Below, one piece after another: positions 48,365 to 59,600 of a DNA stretch of 64,000 nucleotides. The position numbers were made by a program, and so were the translations under genes. The notes under the pieces are model-generated. The model was not told the origin of the DNA. It ran no database searches and saw nothing but the letters and a program-made list of their open reading frames with translations. Numbering within the stretch: the first letter of the stretch is position 1; the number at the start of each line of letters is the position of its first letter. The DNA is from Zoroaster sp. YZ-2022 (taxonomy: Eukaryota; Echinodermata; Asteroidea; Forcipulatida; Zoroasteridae): contig CM055828.1 in assembly GCA_029582265.1 (NCBI GenBank), forward strand, positions 17,557,430 through 17,621,429, written 5' to 3'.

Positions 48365-49881
48365 AAAGCCTCTCAATGATGTCCTCTCCCGCAACAAGTT
48401 GCCATTATTCAGCAGCTCATCAGCAAAAGTCCAACCAAAAGACAAACAGAAAGTAGCCTCGTTAAAGAATGATGTGCAATTGTTTTCCCGCCTTTACATT
48501 GCTTGTCAGACGCGGGAGGGAAACCTTGATGATTTTTTCCGACATGAAAATCAGCCTTACCCTCCATCCTTGTCCCAGGCAGGGAAGCTTCGAACTGGAA
48601 CAAAGAGTGATCTTTTGCAATGCTTCGAGGAAATGACACCGCCAAGTACACAGGCTCCAGAGGTTACATGCGTAATACTTGATGGGGCAGCGATTGTTCA
48701 AATGCTAAATCCTGGAACAGTGAAGACTTTCGGAGAATATGCCAAAGAGGTATTCATCCCATTTGTTCTCTCACAGTACAAATCTGCAACCCGACTTGAC
48801 CTGGTGTGGGACCGCTACCTGCCTGGAAGTCTGAAGAGCATGACCCGAGAAAGGCGTGGCAAGGGAGTTCGTAGACGTGTGGGTACCTCAGTTGCAGTTC
48901 CTGGACAATGGCAGAATTTTCTTCGTGTCGACGAAAACAAGACAGAACTTTTCAGTTTCCTCCAAAGAAATAATCAAATCAGTTGAAGACCAGAGCAAGG
49001 AGTTAGTAGTCACACTGGAAACTGAGGTTTTAATTGCTCCACCACGCATGCACCTAGAACCACTTGCTCCATGCAGCCAAGAAGAGGCAGATGGCCGCAT
49101 GTTCCTCCATGCAGCTGATGCGGCACAGAGAGGGAATGACAGGATCCTCATTAGAACCGTTGATACAGATGTTGTCGTACTCGCCATTACAGCAACTCAG
49201 AGACTTTCTGTGAAGATATGGTTAGCCTTCGGAACAGGGAAGAGCTTGCGATTCATCTCTGCACATGACATAGCCACTGCTCTCGGCCCTGAGAAGTGTA
49301 ACGCCCTCCCCATGTTTCATGCACTGACAGGATGCGACACTGTGTCAGCGTTTGCTGGGCGTGGTAAGCGAACTGCATGGGCTGTATGGGAGTCGTTCCC
49401 AGAGCTCACAGATGCGCTATCTGAAGTCAACCATGAACAGACAGATATAACGGAGTCCTGTATGAGCATCATTGCAAGATTCGTCATTTTGATGTATGAT
49501 CGCACAAGTACCTGTAGTGACATTAATACAGCACGAAAGAAACTGTTTGCAAAGAAAGGCAGACCTCTAGAATCAATTCCGCCTACACACCACGCTCTGG
49601 TGCAGCATGTTCGACGTGCAGTGTACCAAGGATCCTTATGCTGGGGTCAGGCATTACATGCGCAACCTCAGCTCCCATGTCCAAGTGAGTGGGGTTGGGA
49701 AAAGACATCTGTAGGTCAGTTCAAACCGATTTGGACAACACTACCGGAAGCTGCAAAGATCTGCAATGAACTTATCCGGTGTGGATGCACAAAAGGATGC
49801 ACTGGTCGGTGCAGGTGTAAGAAGTCTGCACTTCCATGCACATCACTTTGTTCTTGTGATGGGGAATGCAACAGAGACTAG
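48320..49881 (+). pseudogene. Academ-like protein, FEN/XPG-like nuclease and Cys-rich tail (frameshifted)
   Basis: The continuation of the transposon protein lies in two further frames (to 48986 and from 48856). Visible blocks are VILDGAAIVQML (first Asp), EEADGRMFLHAADA (acidic pair), TVDTDVVVLAI (DxD) and HALTGCDTVSAFAGRGK (GCD followed by a Gly-rich turn). This order matches the acidic active-site layout of FEN1/XPG/PIN-type nucleases. The C-terminus is RCGCTKGCTGRCRCKKSALP followed by CTSLCSCDGEC, a CXC/Cys8-like cluster that probably binds zinc or DNA. Stop at 49879-49881. Frame changes near 48330 and 48960 mean two indels, from decay or consensus error. Confidence 0.75.
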
Positions 49882-49944
49882 AAAAGTCAAGAGACAGTAA
49901 CTGTGCTTTTCGGCCAACTGCTCGTGATGTTTTCTTGATGGGTG

Positions 49945-49997
49945 GACACACAACATGTGAAGGAATGACCCGGTCATTCCTTCACATGTTGTGTGTC
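49945..49997. repeat. Perfect 26-bp-arm palindrome after the transposase ORF
   Basis: Arms 49945-49970 and 49972-49997 are exact reverse complements around a single C (gacacacaacatgtgaag ... cttcacatgttgtgtgtc). It lies 64 bases after the stop codon and before the right TIR. It may act as a 3'-end hairpin of the mRNA or as a transposition structure; this is inference. Confidence 0.9.
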
Positions 49998-51424
49998 GAC
50001 CTGTTGACTGATGATATGCTATGTTAATAGCCTTGGATGGTGACTATCTTTGATTATAAGATAGCTGCCACATATTCAATGTCACTATTGGATTCCCAGA
50101 CCCCTAAAACGTGGGTATAGGTGTTAAAAATGTATTGATATCTTTACTACTTCATGAGATATTGAGCAAAATAGCTTGTGGTTGGTGGCCATCTTGGAAT
50201 TCAAGATGGCGGCCACAATTTTCAAACATTTTGTGTCACCATTGGATTCCTAGACCCCTAAAATGTGGGTATAGGCGTTTCAACTGTCTCGATATCTCTA
50301 CCAGTTAAGGAGATATTCAACAAAACAGGTCCACAATGGGGGCCATTTTGAAATCCAAGATGGCCGCCATACGGGGTGCAATTTCCGGTGGCCCCTGGAC
50401 TAAAAATCTTTGTATTGTGTTACTCTAACCATGTGCCAAGTTTCATGCTTTTAAGGGAAAGTGCACAATCGACCTGTTTTTTTGAGCTAAGCCGCTCCAC
50501 TATTATAGTGTATCGGTATGACAGGATCTGAGGGAGTGTTGGAGATCTCATGTTGAGGCGAATTATCGCTTTATAAACATTTTGTGTTCCCTTTTATATT
50601 GTTTTAATGTACATCATAATGTGTTATTTGTTTAATTTAAAAAAATGTTTGAAATTAAGGCGATACAAAAACAGTGTCCGGTTTCTGGTCACGGCTGTTT
50701 CAAGCCGATCCACGTAACGTAAATAAAGTTTATCAGATCGTTTGTTGAAAATTATTTACTCCAATAATGAGTGATTAGCTCTAACTAAGATGGCGGCGTT
50801 TTTCCTCCGTCACTATGCCGCAAAACTTTGAATAAAAACATTAATTTTGGAAAGAATACTAATGTAAACAATGGTTTTATTATAAAAACTTCCATAAGTC
50901 TCTATTTCCTTGATGTTCATGATGTTATAAACACATTTTAATTGTTGAAAATGAAATAAAAAAGTATTTTAGGACTCACTGTGCGTAAATTAATAAAAAC
51001 GCCGATCGAAAAAATGAGGATGCATTTTGCACGCAAATTAAATGAAAATAAGTTTTGTAGAAGTAATGACCACAGTTTTTGGTAAAAACATTCCCGTTTT
51101 CAATTTACTTAGGAGAATTGGCCTGAGGGCAGCTCTATTTTTAAAGTTATAAGCAACGAAGTTGGCGCATATTTCACGTCAACGTTCTGTTTACATAATA
51201 GTTTGTACACGGACATATACATACTACGCGTATACTGTACTACGGGATGTAAACAACACACACACCGCGCCGCGAAATTCAATAAGTTAATTTCAATGTA
51301 ATACGTGGGCGCATTGCATGGGCTCAAACACACACGCACAGACATCAACGTTACAACATGGAACAAGGAGGCGATAGAAATATTCATATTCAGTTGTTTT
51401 TTTAGCTTTATTTTATTTCACATT

Positions 51425-52437
51425 ATGGAATATCATCAGTCAGTATTAACAAAATTATGCCGTGTATGTGGGAGAAGGTTGGAAACTGCCAAACAAAAGC
51501 AAGCTGGTAAGAGTTACACTAAACCTGTAGACTGCTCCAAATACAGAAAAGAAATATATGCTGTGTTTTCGATAAGTACGTGGGAAGATGACACTGAAGT
51601 ACACCCTGAATCAGTATGCTACAAATGTTCCCGATCTCTACGCTATGCCCAACATGGTAACAGATTAAATAGTACATCAAATATTAAACATGAATATGCA
51701 ATTTGTACACCAAGGCTGAACTGGAAAGCACATCCCAGGACAGGTGAATGTGAAATATGTAGAGTGTTCCTGAAACAAGGCGAGGGGGGTCACCAACCAA
51801 GCCGAAGTCGGCCAGGTCATTCTGCAGAAATTCAAGGCCACACGTCTAATTTGCCTTCGAACCTTTTTGGATTAGAAGAGGATAATAATTGTACTGTAAG
51901 CCCGTTGCTTGAAATATGTGGCAAATCTTCTGAAGAAGAAAGTATATTTATATGCCCAATTTGCCAGTGCATACTGAGCACCCCCACCATTCAAACACCA
52001 TGCGAACATAACTTTTGTGCCATTTGCTTATCTAACTGGTTCAAGTTCAACTCCAAATCCGAGGTCCCATGTCCAGTGTGTAAGCAACTTCTACACTTCA
52101 CCCATGTATCACCATGCCCTCGGATACTACGATTTCAGCTAAGCACCTTAATAACGGCTTGTTCAAAATGTGGTTCAATGGGAAAATGGCTGAACATGAA
52201 TGTCCCATCAAACAAACTTCATGCCATTGTAAGATATGCATTGCACCCAATGTAACATCATCATCCTCTCCAACAAGAGAGTCAGAAATTACCAAGGCAG
52301 CAAAACTTCTTCAAAAAGTGGCTTCACAGCATGTAAGAGGGACCCCAATTCCACCACAAATTGAAGCTGCTACTGACAGATGGACATGGCACAAACTGAA
52401 AATAAATGGCACTGCTAAATTGAAGACCCCTGGTAGG
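51425..52437 (+). CDS. RAG1 N-terminal-like zinc/RING protein (frameshifted)
   Basis: I chose ATG 51425 (MEYHQSVLTKLCRVCGRRLE); the upstream codons in frame look non-coding. The order is LCRVCG, then CYKC, WKAHPRTGECEIC, and a C3HC4 RING: CPICQCILSTPTIQTPCEHNFC, CAICLSNWF, CPVC. After it come HVSPCPRILRFQLSTLITAC and an EHEC cluster. The same succession (LCRICG, FCHNCW, WHPHTPSCDIC, CQICEHIL...NCKHVFCRVCI...CPSC) is the N-terminal region of vertebrate RAG1, a RING ubiquitin ligase and zinc-binding region. The frame breaks near 52175-52195, where KMAEHECPIKQTS is one base off. An open frame then runs to a donor (agg|gtaagt, 52437; an alternative at 52432 fits the next exon's phase). No RAG1 catalytic core follows directly. 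Confidence 0.75.
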
Positions 52438-52636
52438 GTAAGTGCAAATTTTAAAATCACTTCCAAATTACGTACAGAAAGTTAAGCAAATTAAAATACA
52501 TTGATGATGTAGTGTGAAAAATTAATCGCTGCTCAAATAATAGTACATGGTAGGGATCATGACGAAACTGGCTTGAAACTTGCTGTGAAGTGTTAATGTA
52601 TCAACGATGGTTATATGTATTTTTTCTTTCTTTCAG

Positions 52637-52947
52637 ACTCATGTATCATCAATTTCATGGCGACATACCGGAGAATGTTCCCAACACATTCTGTAACCCC
52701 CAAAATGCACCTGCTTGAAAATCATGCAGTGGAGCAGCTTCGGAGATTTGGTGTGGGGTTCGGCCTTTTGAACGAGCAGGGTGGTGAACTTGTGCATACC
52801 GAGTTCAATAGAACCGGTCGTGCTGTCCATGGCATGAGGAATGATTTGCAGCGTCTTCTCACCATCATGAGGCGACATCATATAAGCACCGTGCCAGAAG
52901 TGCAGGCAGAGTTCATAACTGCGGTCAAAAGAAGAAAAGAAGAATAG
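52637..52947 (+). CDS. C-terminal exon of RAG1-like/transposon-like protein
   Basis: A polypyrimidine-rich acceptor (ttttctttctttcag) opens a frame with MATYRRMFPTHSVTPKMHLL, then VGFGLLNEQGGELVHTEFNR and NDLQRLLTIMRRHH, ending at TAG 52947. The pattern K-MH-L..H...G.G..-E-G-E--H..F is a C-terminal block I know from uncharacterised invertebrate proteins that start with RAG1-like zinc fingers. It also parallels the E-G-N-E segment with the last catalytic Glu of RAG1/Transib. Several hundred residues normally lying between the RING and this block are absent, since the intron here is only about 200 bp. It is either an internally deleted copy or a minimal spliced form. Confidence 0.6.
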
Positions 52948-53867
52948 ATAAAGCAGTCTGTATGACTTTTGTACATACTATAAGCACAAAGGCTTTAACC
53001 CCCCCCCCCTAAAAAAAATTAATAATAATAAATAAATAAATAAAAATACAAATTGGAGGAGCTGGAGACATACTAAATCACAGTAAATGTATGATTTACA
53101 GAGCAGCCATACTGTGAAAAAATAAAACCATTAAAAATATAAACTTTTCTGCATAGAAATGGTCTGCATTGAAAAATACAAGATAACACATTGTTTGATA
53201 TTGATTGAATGTGCCTCATTCATTCCTATAAATGTACAACTGGAGTATGTGTCACAATCATTCTCATAACATTCCCATAATTATATTGGCATTTCTGTAA
53301 ATGTACTTAATATTGCTATTGTGATTTGAGGACATGATACAAGTTATAAATGTCTGGAATACACAACCCCTCCATAAATAACACTTCGGGAGAAAAACTT
53401 GTTATGGATTGTCAGAACTACATGTTAGTCAAGAGAGATGTTAGAATACATTGTGTAACCACAAACCTACCTAGTCTTACTCAACCTTATCAAAAGCTGG
53501 CTGGCATCATGACATTGACAGTATCACCAGGTAGAATTTGACAGCATCCGATGCTTAGTGACAATGGCAGTAAACATATCTCAAGTATCTAGGAAAATAA
53601 ATAAATAAACAAAATTTTCAAAAAATGTATGTCTTATAATGACAGACAAGGCACAACGCAAACATGTAATAACAAATAATTAGCATTTGAATTGTTGTAT
53701 TTGTGTAGTTTTCTTATTAATTTAATTTTTGTCCCAATATAGGCCTAATTGTTTTGACCATTTCCGTTCTCCCCATAACCCTCCCCCAGCAAACACTAAC
53801 ACTAGTAGTAGTCATGGTAGTAGTACATGTATGTACGTTACTGTCACTTAATTGATATGGCTTTTTA
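52948..53867. other. Noncoding AT-rich stretch
   Basis: No gene was recognised. It contains a short poly-C/poly-A junction (about 53000-53015) and (AATA)n near 53025-53045. Confidence 0.6.
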
Positions 53868-53875
53868 CGCTGTTG

Positions 53876-54086
53876 CAGCGGCGTAGCCACTGGGGGGGGG
53901 GGGGCACGTGACCCCACAAATTTCCAGTGCCCCCCCCAGGTGCCCCCCCACGAAAAATCCTCATAGTGCCCCAAAAAACAGAAAAGATAAAGAAAAGGGA
54001 AAAAAACCATACCCCCTAGGCCCCCCCACTGAAAAGCAATGCCCCCCCCCTGTGCCCCCACTGAAAAAGTCCTGTCTACGCCGCTG
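53876..54086. mobile_element. hAT-type MITE with 8-bp TSD
   Basis: TIRs CAGCGGCGTAG/CTACGCCGCTG bound 211 bp of very C/G-skewed sequence. Flanks are identical 8-bp repeats cgctgttg (53868-53875 and 54087-54094). The inverted relative at 25781-25961 shares the interior ('ccccccacgaaaaatcc'). Confidence 0.88.
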
Positions 54087-54094
54087 CGCTGTTG

Positions 54095-56239
54095 GTATTT
54101 ACATGATATTATTAATTAATAACAGTAATTGATGTAAGCCTAGAATCTAAATAGGGCCTAACTATAGTTTTCCATGATCTGACTCAGTACATTACATGGG
54201 CAGCATGTTTATTTATATACATCCGCATATACATGAACATTATGTGTACTGTATGTGTATATGTACAATGTACGTAGGCCTATGTACAGTATGTGGATAC
54301 AAAAGCAGGCACGGTAGTCGCCCACGTTGTGTCAGCACGGAAAACAAATAATTACACACCAACTTTAATTGACTCAAGAAACTAAAAAAGAGCTGCCCTC
54401 ACCTTATGACTACCATAGGGTCACTTGATATCACAAGCTGTACACTCTACCTAAGGATTTCGGCATACAAAGTTATATTTTTGTCCAAAAGGGTGATTAA
54501 TAAAGCACTTGAGAGAACCCCTGTCGTCGCGTTCGAAAAAAGTCACGTGTGCAAATCTAGCGCTAAATAAATTATATTTGACACTTGACCTCTCAGCAAA
54601 AAGTAAACAAACGTTTTGAAACGTCATCCACCTCATTCAAAGTTCAAAATTTGCATTTTTCATTGAGCCAATAGAAACAAAGGTAAAATGCAGAAAGTAT
54701 GCAAATTAGCCTTATTTAACGTTATGCGATAAATCACGTCGACGCGCTATATGGCTCTTTTGACAGACGCTTGAGGGCGCTCTCTTATTTCTTATTTGAA
54801 ACGGCCGTGTGGTCATAGGTTGGCTTCAAAATCAGTGCTGTGATGTGCTATTTTTTTAAAGTTTTTTTTTTAGTAATCTTTTCTGTTTTTGTGCCAACCA
54901 GTGAAGTACATGTATACGTAGTAATTGGGAACTATACAATTTTCCATACACAAAATATGGTGGCTAAGAGAGGCCTCACAAATCGTGCATATGTTCATAA
55001 CCCCTATGTTAAACAATTGTTTTCCAAATTTAGGTTGTTTTCATTTTCATTTAATAGTATGGATTGTTTATATTTTACCAATGGTGGATATGGTCTTGTT
55101 GTTCCTAATACAAAGAAATATTACAAATAAATTGAAGCTTTCAAGATTATTTAAATAAATGTTAATTTTAAAATATTGACAAAAAAAACGTGGCTGAATT
55201 AACAGTCAAACAAGAGCTATTTAGCTGAAAGGCAACAAGTTTAAAAATGATTTGACATCCATGACGCAAGAATTTGACACTCACTGTTATATAGCTGTGA
55301 TCATCGGGCAAGCTTTATTGTATAAAGCATGAGGTCCCGCAGAGAGCGCAGAGAGCACAGCTTAAAAGCACAGAGTATATCATTTACATTGGTTTTCTGT
55401 TCTAACTAGTGGGGAAAACCAACAGAATCATTAGACTAATTATCAATTGGATCAATTTGTCACAAGGAAAAAGGTTTTATATTATACTTGATTTTTCCAA
55501 TGGAATTATATATTTTTAATTTCATGCAATAAATTGTGGAAATTCATTATAACTCATTCCAATTAAACAATTAAACGTTTTCGTTTTCGTTTTCGTTGGA
55601 ATTCTGGGAATCCATATGGCCGCCATTTTGTAAAAAATGCAGTATCTGATGTATTGACTATTGTAACAGTTTATTTAAAAGATTGAAAACAAAATCTTCA
55701 GTCATTTAGTTTTGGTACAAAATTACCCAACATGTTGGCAATAATATTACCCTCTAGCGGTGATGTAAGTGACGTCACATTATTAAAGGCAGCATCTGGG
55801 TCAAGTTTGAAGGCGCTTGTTTTAAGATCCGCGTATTTGTATTATTAAGAGTATTAATGATATTTACTTAAAAATATTAATTCATTTACTAGTCGGATAG
55901 ACTTCCATATGGCGATTCGACATACCTTTCCCATTTGCCTCGGAATGATAGTATATCAGAATAGTCAAGGATAATATTAGAGATGCAGGCGACGGTATTA
56001 TAGAGTAGCAAACCTTTAATAGCATTATGCAAATATTATCAGTAATTAGGGGAATAAGCCAACCACCTTTCAAACTCAACAATTATGAAAACACGCCCTG
56101 TTAAACTGGATGACGAGTACCATTCAATCATTGTACACAAATCATGTGTTTTCAACGGACGTTTCTTGGGCGTGCCATTACTGGCATATTTAGGTATATC
56201 TATCACATGCAATTATCGTTGTTCACAGTTACAAATCGT
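54095..56239. other. Intergenic sequence
   Basis: No supported gene. 54893-54981 is the repeat shared with 31300-31410. Frames at 54840-55158 show no motif. Short 'gccgccattttg' words near 55620 resemble those in the transposon TIRs but are isolated. Confidence 0.55.
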
Positions 56240-56289
56240 TTCTAGTCTGTAGATCGAGCCACGACACATATTAAAAGTATCATATCAAG
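56240..56289 (+). other. Probable 5'UTR exon end of the 56.7-kb gene
   Basis: The donor aag|gtaagttgg at 56289/56290 lies 400 bp upstream of the coding exon, which itself begins at an acceptor. The start of this exon (transcription start) is not determined. Confidence 0.4.
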
Positions 56290-56692
56290 GTAAGTTGGAA
56301 ATAATGTTCAACATTTTACTTAAATAATATAATCTCAGCTAGAAATTATTCCGGAAAAAAAAGGTTTGATATAACTTTACCAAAAACAAGTAAGTACGAT
56401 GTAAAACTGGTATGCTGTTGTTCTCACCAATGATCTAACTTTTACTACCATGAAATGTTCATATTAGTAAACAATAATACAATAACAACAATTTATCAAG
56501 TTCGTATGTTTCCTATCGATGTATGTTTCATGACCAGTCCATGAAGAAATGTTACATTTGATCTTACAAACGGGCTTCCCCGTTGTGGACATATAATAAT
56601 TATTAAAAGTCGAAATGGAAATTGTAGAAGGACACCCTTGCAAATAAATAATTTATCAATTTTTCTATACCGTTTCGTTAATATATTTCCAG

Positions 56693-59600
56693 ATGCTGTT
56701 AGTCGTCAGTTTCGTATTGTGTTTTGTTTCAACTTTTGTGATAATACACGGAGAACGCCGGTCCCTGCAGGATGACGTGAAAAACCGTAAGTTTTCATTG
56801 TATACTTATCTCTGTTCTCTATAACTGTGTTTTTAATATTACAATACGATAGGCAAAACAGTATTTAAGATATTGTGAATCCAAATATCATCTGATAACA
56901 ACCTGTGTAAGTTTCATCTCAATACACCCATCTCAGTTCAGTAGATATGAGCTATACCATTAGAGGTTGTGATTAGTAACGTGACTGTGTACGTATGTTA
57001 TAGGAATAGCCTATTCCCCAATCCCTCTACATGCATATAACGTGGAGGGACTGCATTATCCCTATAAAGACTCGGCGGTTTTTTCCTTCACTTCACAGAC
57101 CTGGGGAGGGGCTCATTGTGCCCCCTCCGTATTTTCTGTATTCAACAGCCAATGAAACTTCTATGAAACTTTGTAGGCATGTTCGGTTTGGCGCGAACTA
57201 TCTAATGAGGTCATTACAACTTTCACAGGTCACCGTTAGGGGGCGCTATATACCCGTTTTTGTCATTTTCCTCATTGTTAATCAAAATAGTATTTCCCCA
57301 TAACTTCCTTTATACAAACGGCCATGAAATTTGGCACAAATGTTGTCTTCAGTAAAAGCAGCAATCTGGCATCATCTAAATCACCGCTAGAGGGCGCTAC
57401 AAGTAATATTTTGGGTCACTTTCTTCCAAAAACATGATTTTTAAAGATTTTAACCAAAAGTAAAATAACGGCAGATATAATAACATCTATGGTACTATTG
57501 ATGATAAATTTATACACTGAGCAAACAATTCTGAAAAAAGGTTAACAAATCAACAAATATTGCATTTACAAGTTATGGCGGCCATATTGGATTCCCAGAA
57601 TGCACTAGAAGTGGTCACATTACTCAATATTGTCCAGTTGTCCAGAGTTAAAAGTTGACAACAAACACCAAAACAAACCCAAATTAAATGTTTAAGCCAG
57701 AGCGGGTCAAATATATATATTTGTATTTATTTAATGTGTTCAAAATGAGTGAACATTTACATGTTCTTATAAAACTATTCAAATGGTATTTGTGCTTCCT
57801 GAGCAAAGAGAGATTGCAAATGGTGTGCTTCGTGTAGATTAATAAATACGTTTTTATCAATTTAAAATAACTTGCCATATTAACCACGATATCAAGTATC
57901 AACATTTTTTTTAAATGTGGAGATTCAATTGGACCTGTTCAAAATAAACGGTTGCCATAGCAACCATGAAGACACATTATCACAGATTTTTTGCGTGAGG
58001 GGGTCCCAAAGAAGAACTACTACTTTTCACAATGTTAATAGCGTATTCACATAATGCGCTTTACATAACCACTGGTCAGCTCCCTGGAGAGTATGCAGCT
58101 CGATCTACCCTAGCGCTTCGGAGTTTTTTTTTTTCAGACACAAATCCGCCCCACCCACAGTGTCTTGCTCAAACACAAAACGACCACGGTCGCCACCAGG
58201 GTTCGAACCCATATTCAGATGCAAACCTTGAAGGAATACAGTGTTTTCAGTGCTTGGGTAATATGTTCTATAACAACAGAGAAAGGTTGTTTTACGAAAA
58301 TGTGCTGAGCCTATGACTCACCCAACCTAGATATTTTGTATTATTATATAATATTTCACGTCAGTTTCTCCTTAAAAATTGGCTGATGCCGGACTCGAAC
58401 CCGCGACCTCTCGAATACCATACGAGCGCTCTACCAACTGAGCTAACCAGCCCCTATGTTGGTGGGCGGTCCACTTATGCCAATTATATATTGCTCTATG
58501 GGGCCATGTCAGAGACCAAACCATATCTGCCAAGTTGCCAGGGATCAAGCCCCGGTCAGATGCAAACAACCTGGGTAACGGCAGTAGCGGGGATTACACA
58601 ACTTGGGACACAAGCCTTTTACGTGGTTGTAGTCGGCAGATATGGTTTGGCCTCTGACCTGGACCCATAGAGCAATAGATAATTGCATAAGTGAACCGCC
58701 CACAAGCATAGGGGCTGGTTAGCTCGGTTGGTAGAGCGCTCGTATACGGTATTTGTGAGGTCGCGGGTTTGAGCCCGGCATCAGCCAGTTTTTCTTTGAT
58801 CACTTCACGTTTATACAATATTCCAGGTCAGTTTCTCCCTATGAATCTACTTTGTACAACCACGTAAAAGGCTTATGTCCAGTTGTGTGATCCCGCTACT
58901 GACCTGAAATATTATATAAACGTGAAGCAAGCAAATAAAATTATTGTTTTTATAAACGTTTTACCATGTTATGTTTTAATAGAACTTTGAAGTAACCTTA
59001 CTTTAACTTTAGTTTAAACAGCTTTATATGAATGCATCTAAATAAAATGTAATTTTCATTGAACTGCATTAAAGTAAATAACGACCATCAATTGAGCATG
59101 TTCTGATGCAAATACCTGAGCGCCAATTGGTAGTACAACTACTTACCAACCTGACTGATACAATTATTTTGATAACAACATATGCAGACCCGGTTTAATA
59201 ACTCGCTTCAGAATGAATATTCTGAAAATGTAGAAAACACACATGGTAGCAAACACGCAGGCGATCAACATCAAGAAGACTAGCTAATCAACTTGCTAGA
59301 TAAAGCGTAGCTACAACATTGGTAATAACCGACTTATGAGATTGAATAATTATTACTTGCTGTAGCTGGTAAACGCATCAATCACCATGATAGTTTGTTT
59401 TCGTCTAAAGATTTTTCAATTGCTATATCCAAATTACAAAAAGTCGCCGGACGGAAACTTTGTGTAAAACATACAAAAAAAATAATTTTTTCGTTGTCTT
59501 CTGAAAAAAGTTAGCACCTATTGTGTTGAAAAAGTTGCGATTACGAAGAAAAGTTTCCCTTGACGATAATAGGTCTATTTTCTTAAAACTGACCGGTTGA

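Larger units (their letters stand above)
44606..50502 (+). mobile_element. Academ-like DNA transposon (5.9 kb)
   Basis: Long terminal inverted repeats (about 44606-45026 and 50078-50502) start TAGTGGRGCRGCTTAGC. They include an internally duplicated block of about 180 bp with 'cccacattttaggggtctag' and 'gccgccatcttg' words. Between them is one coding unit on the plus strand. The flanks are TTAC on the left and TTAT on the right, so a 3-4-bp or TA target duplication is possible but unclear. The combination of a large transposase-type protein, FEN/XPG-like nuclease motifs and a cysteine-rich tail agrees with what is known of the Academ superfamily (AcademX lineage). Kolobok or an unnamed superfamily remain alternatives. 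Confidence 0.7.

Noticed and set aside
51425..52947. Complete RAG1 orthologue with RAG2 neighbour
   Set aside because: There is no catalytic core between the RING and the last exon, no kelch-type RAG2 frame nearby and no RAG-type TIRs were recognised.
58380..58452. Genuine tRNA-Thr gene
   Set aside because: The head is linked to a repeated body and occurs at least three times here with the same flanks. It lacks one T-stem pair and one anticodon-stem pair; SINE origin is more likely.
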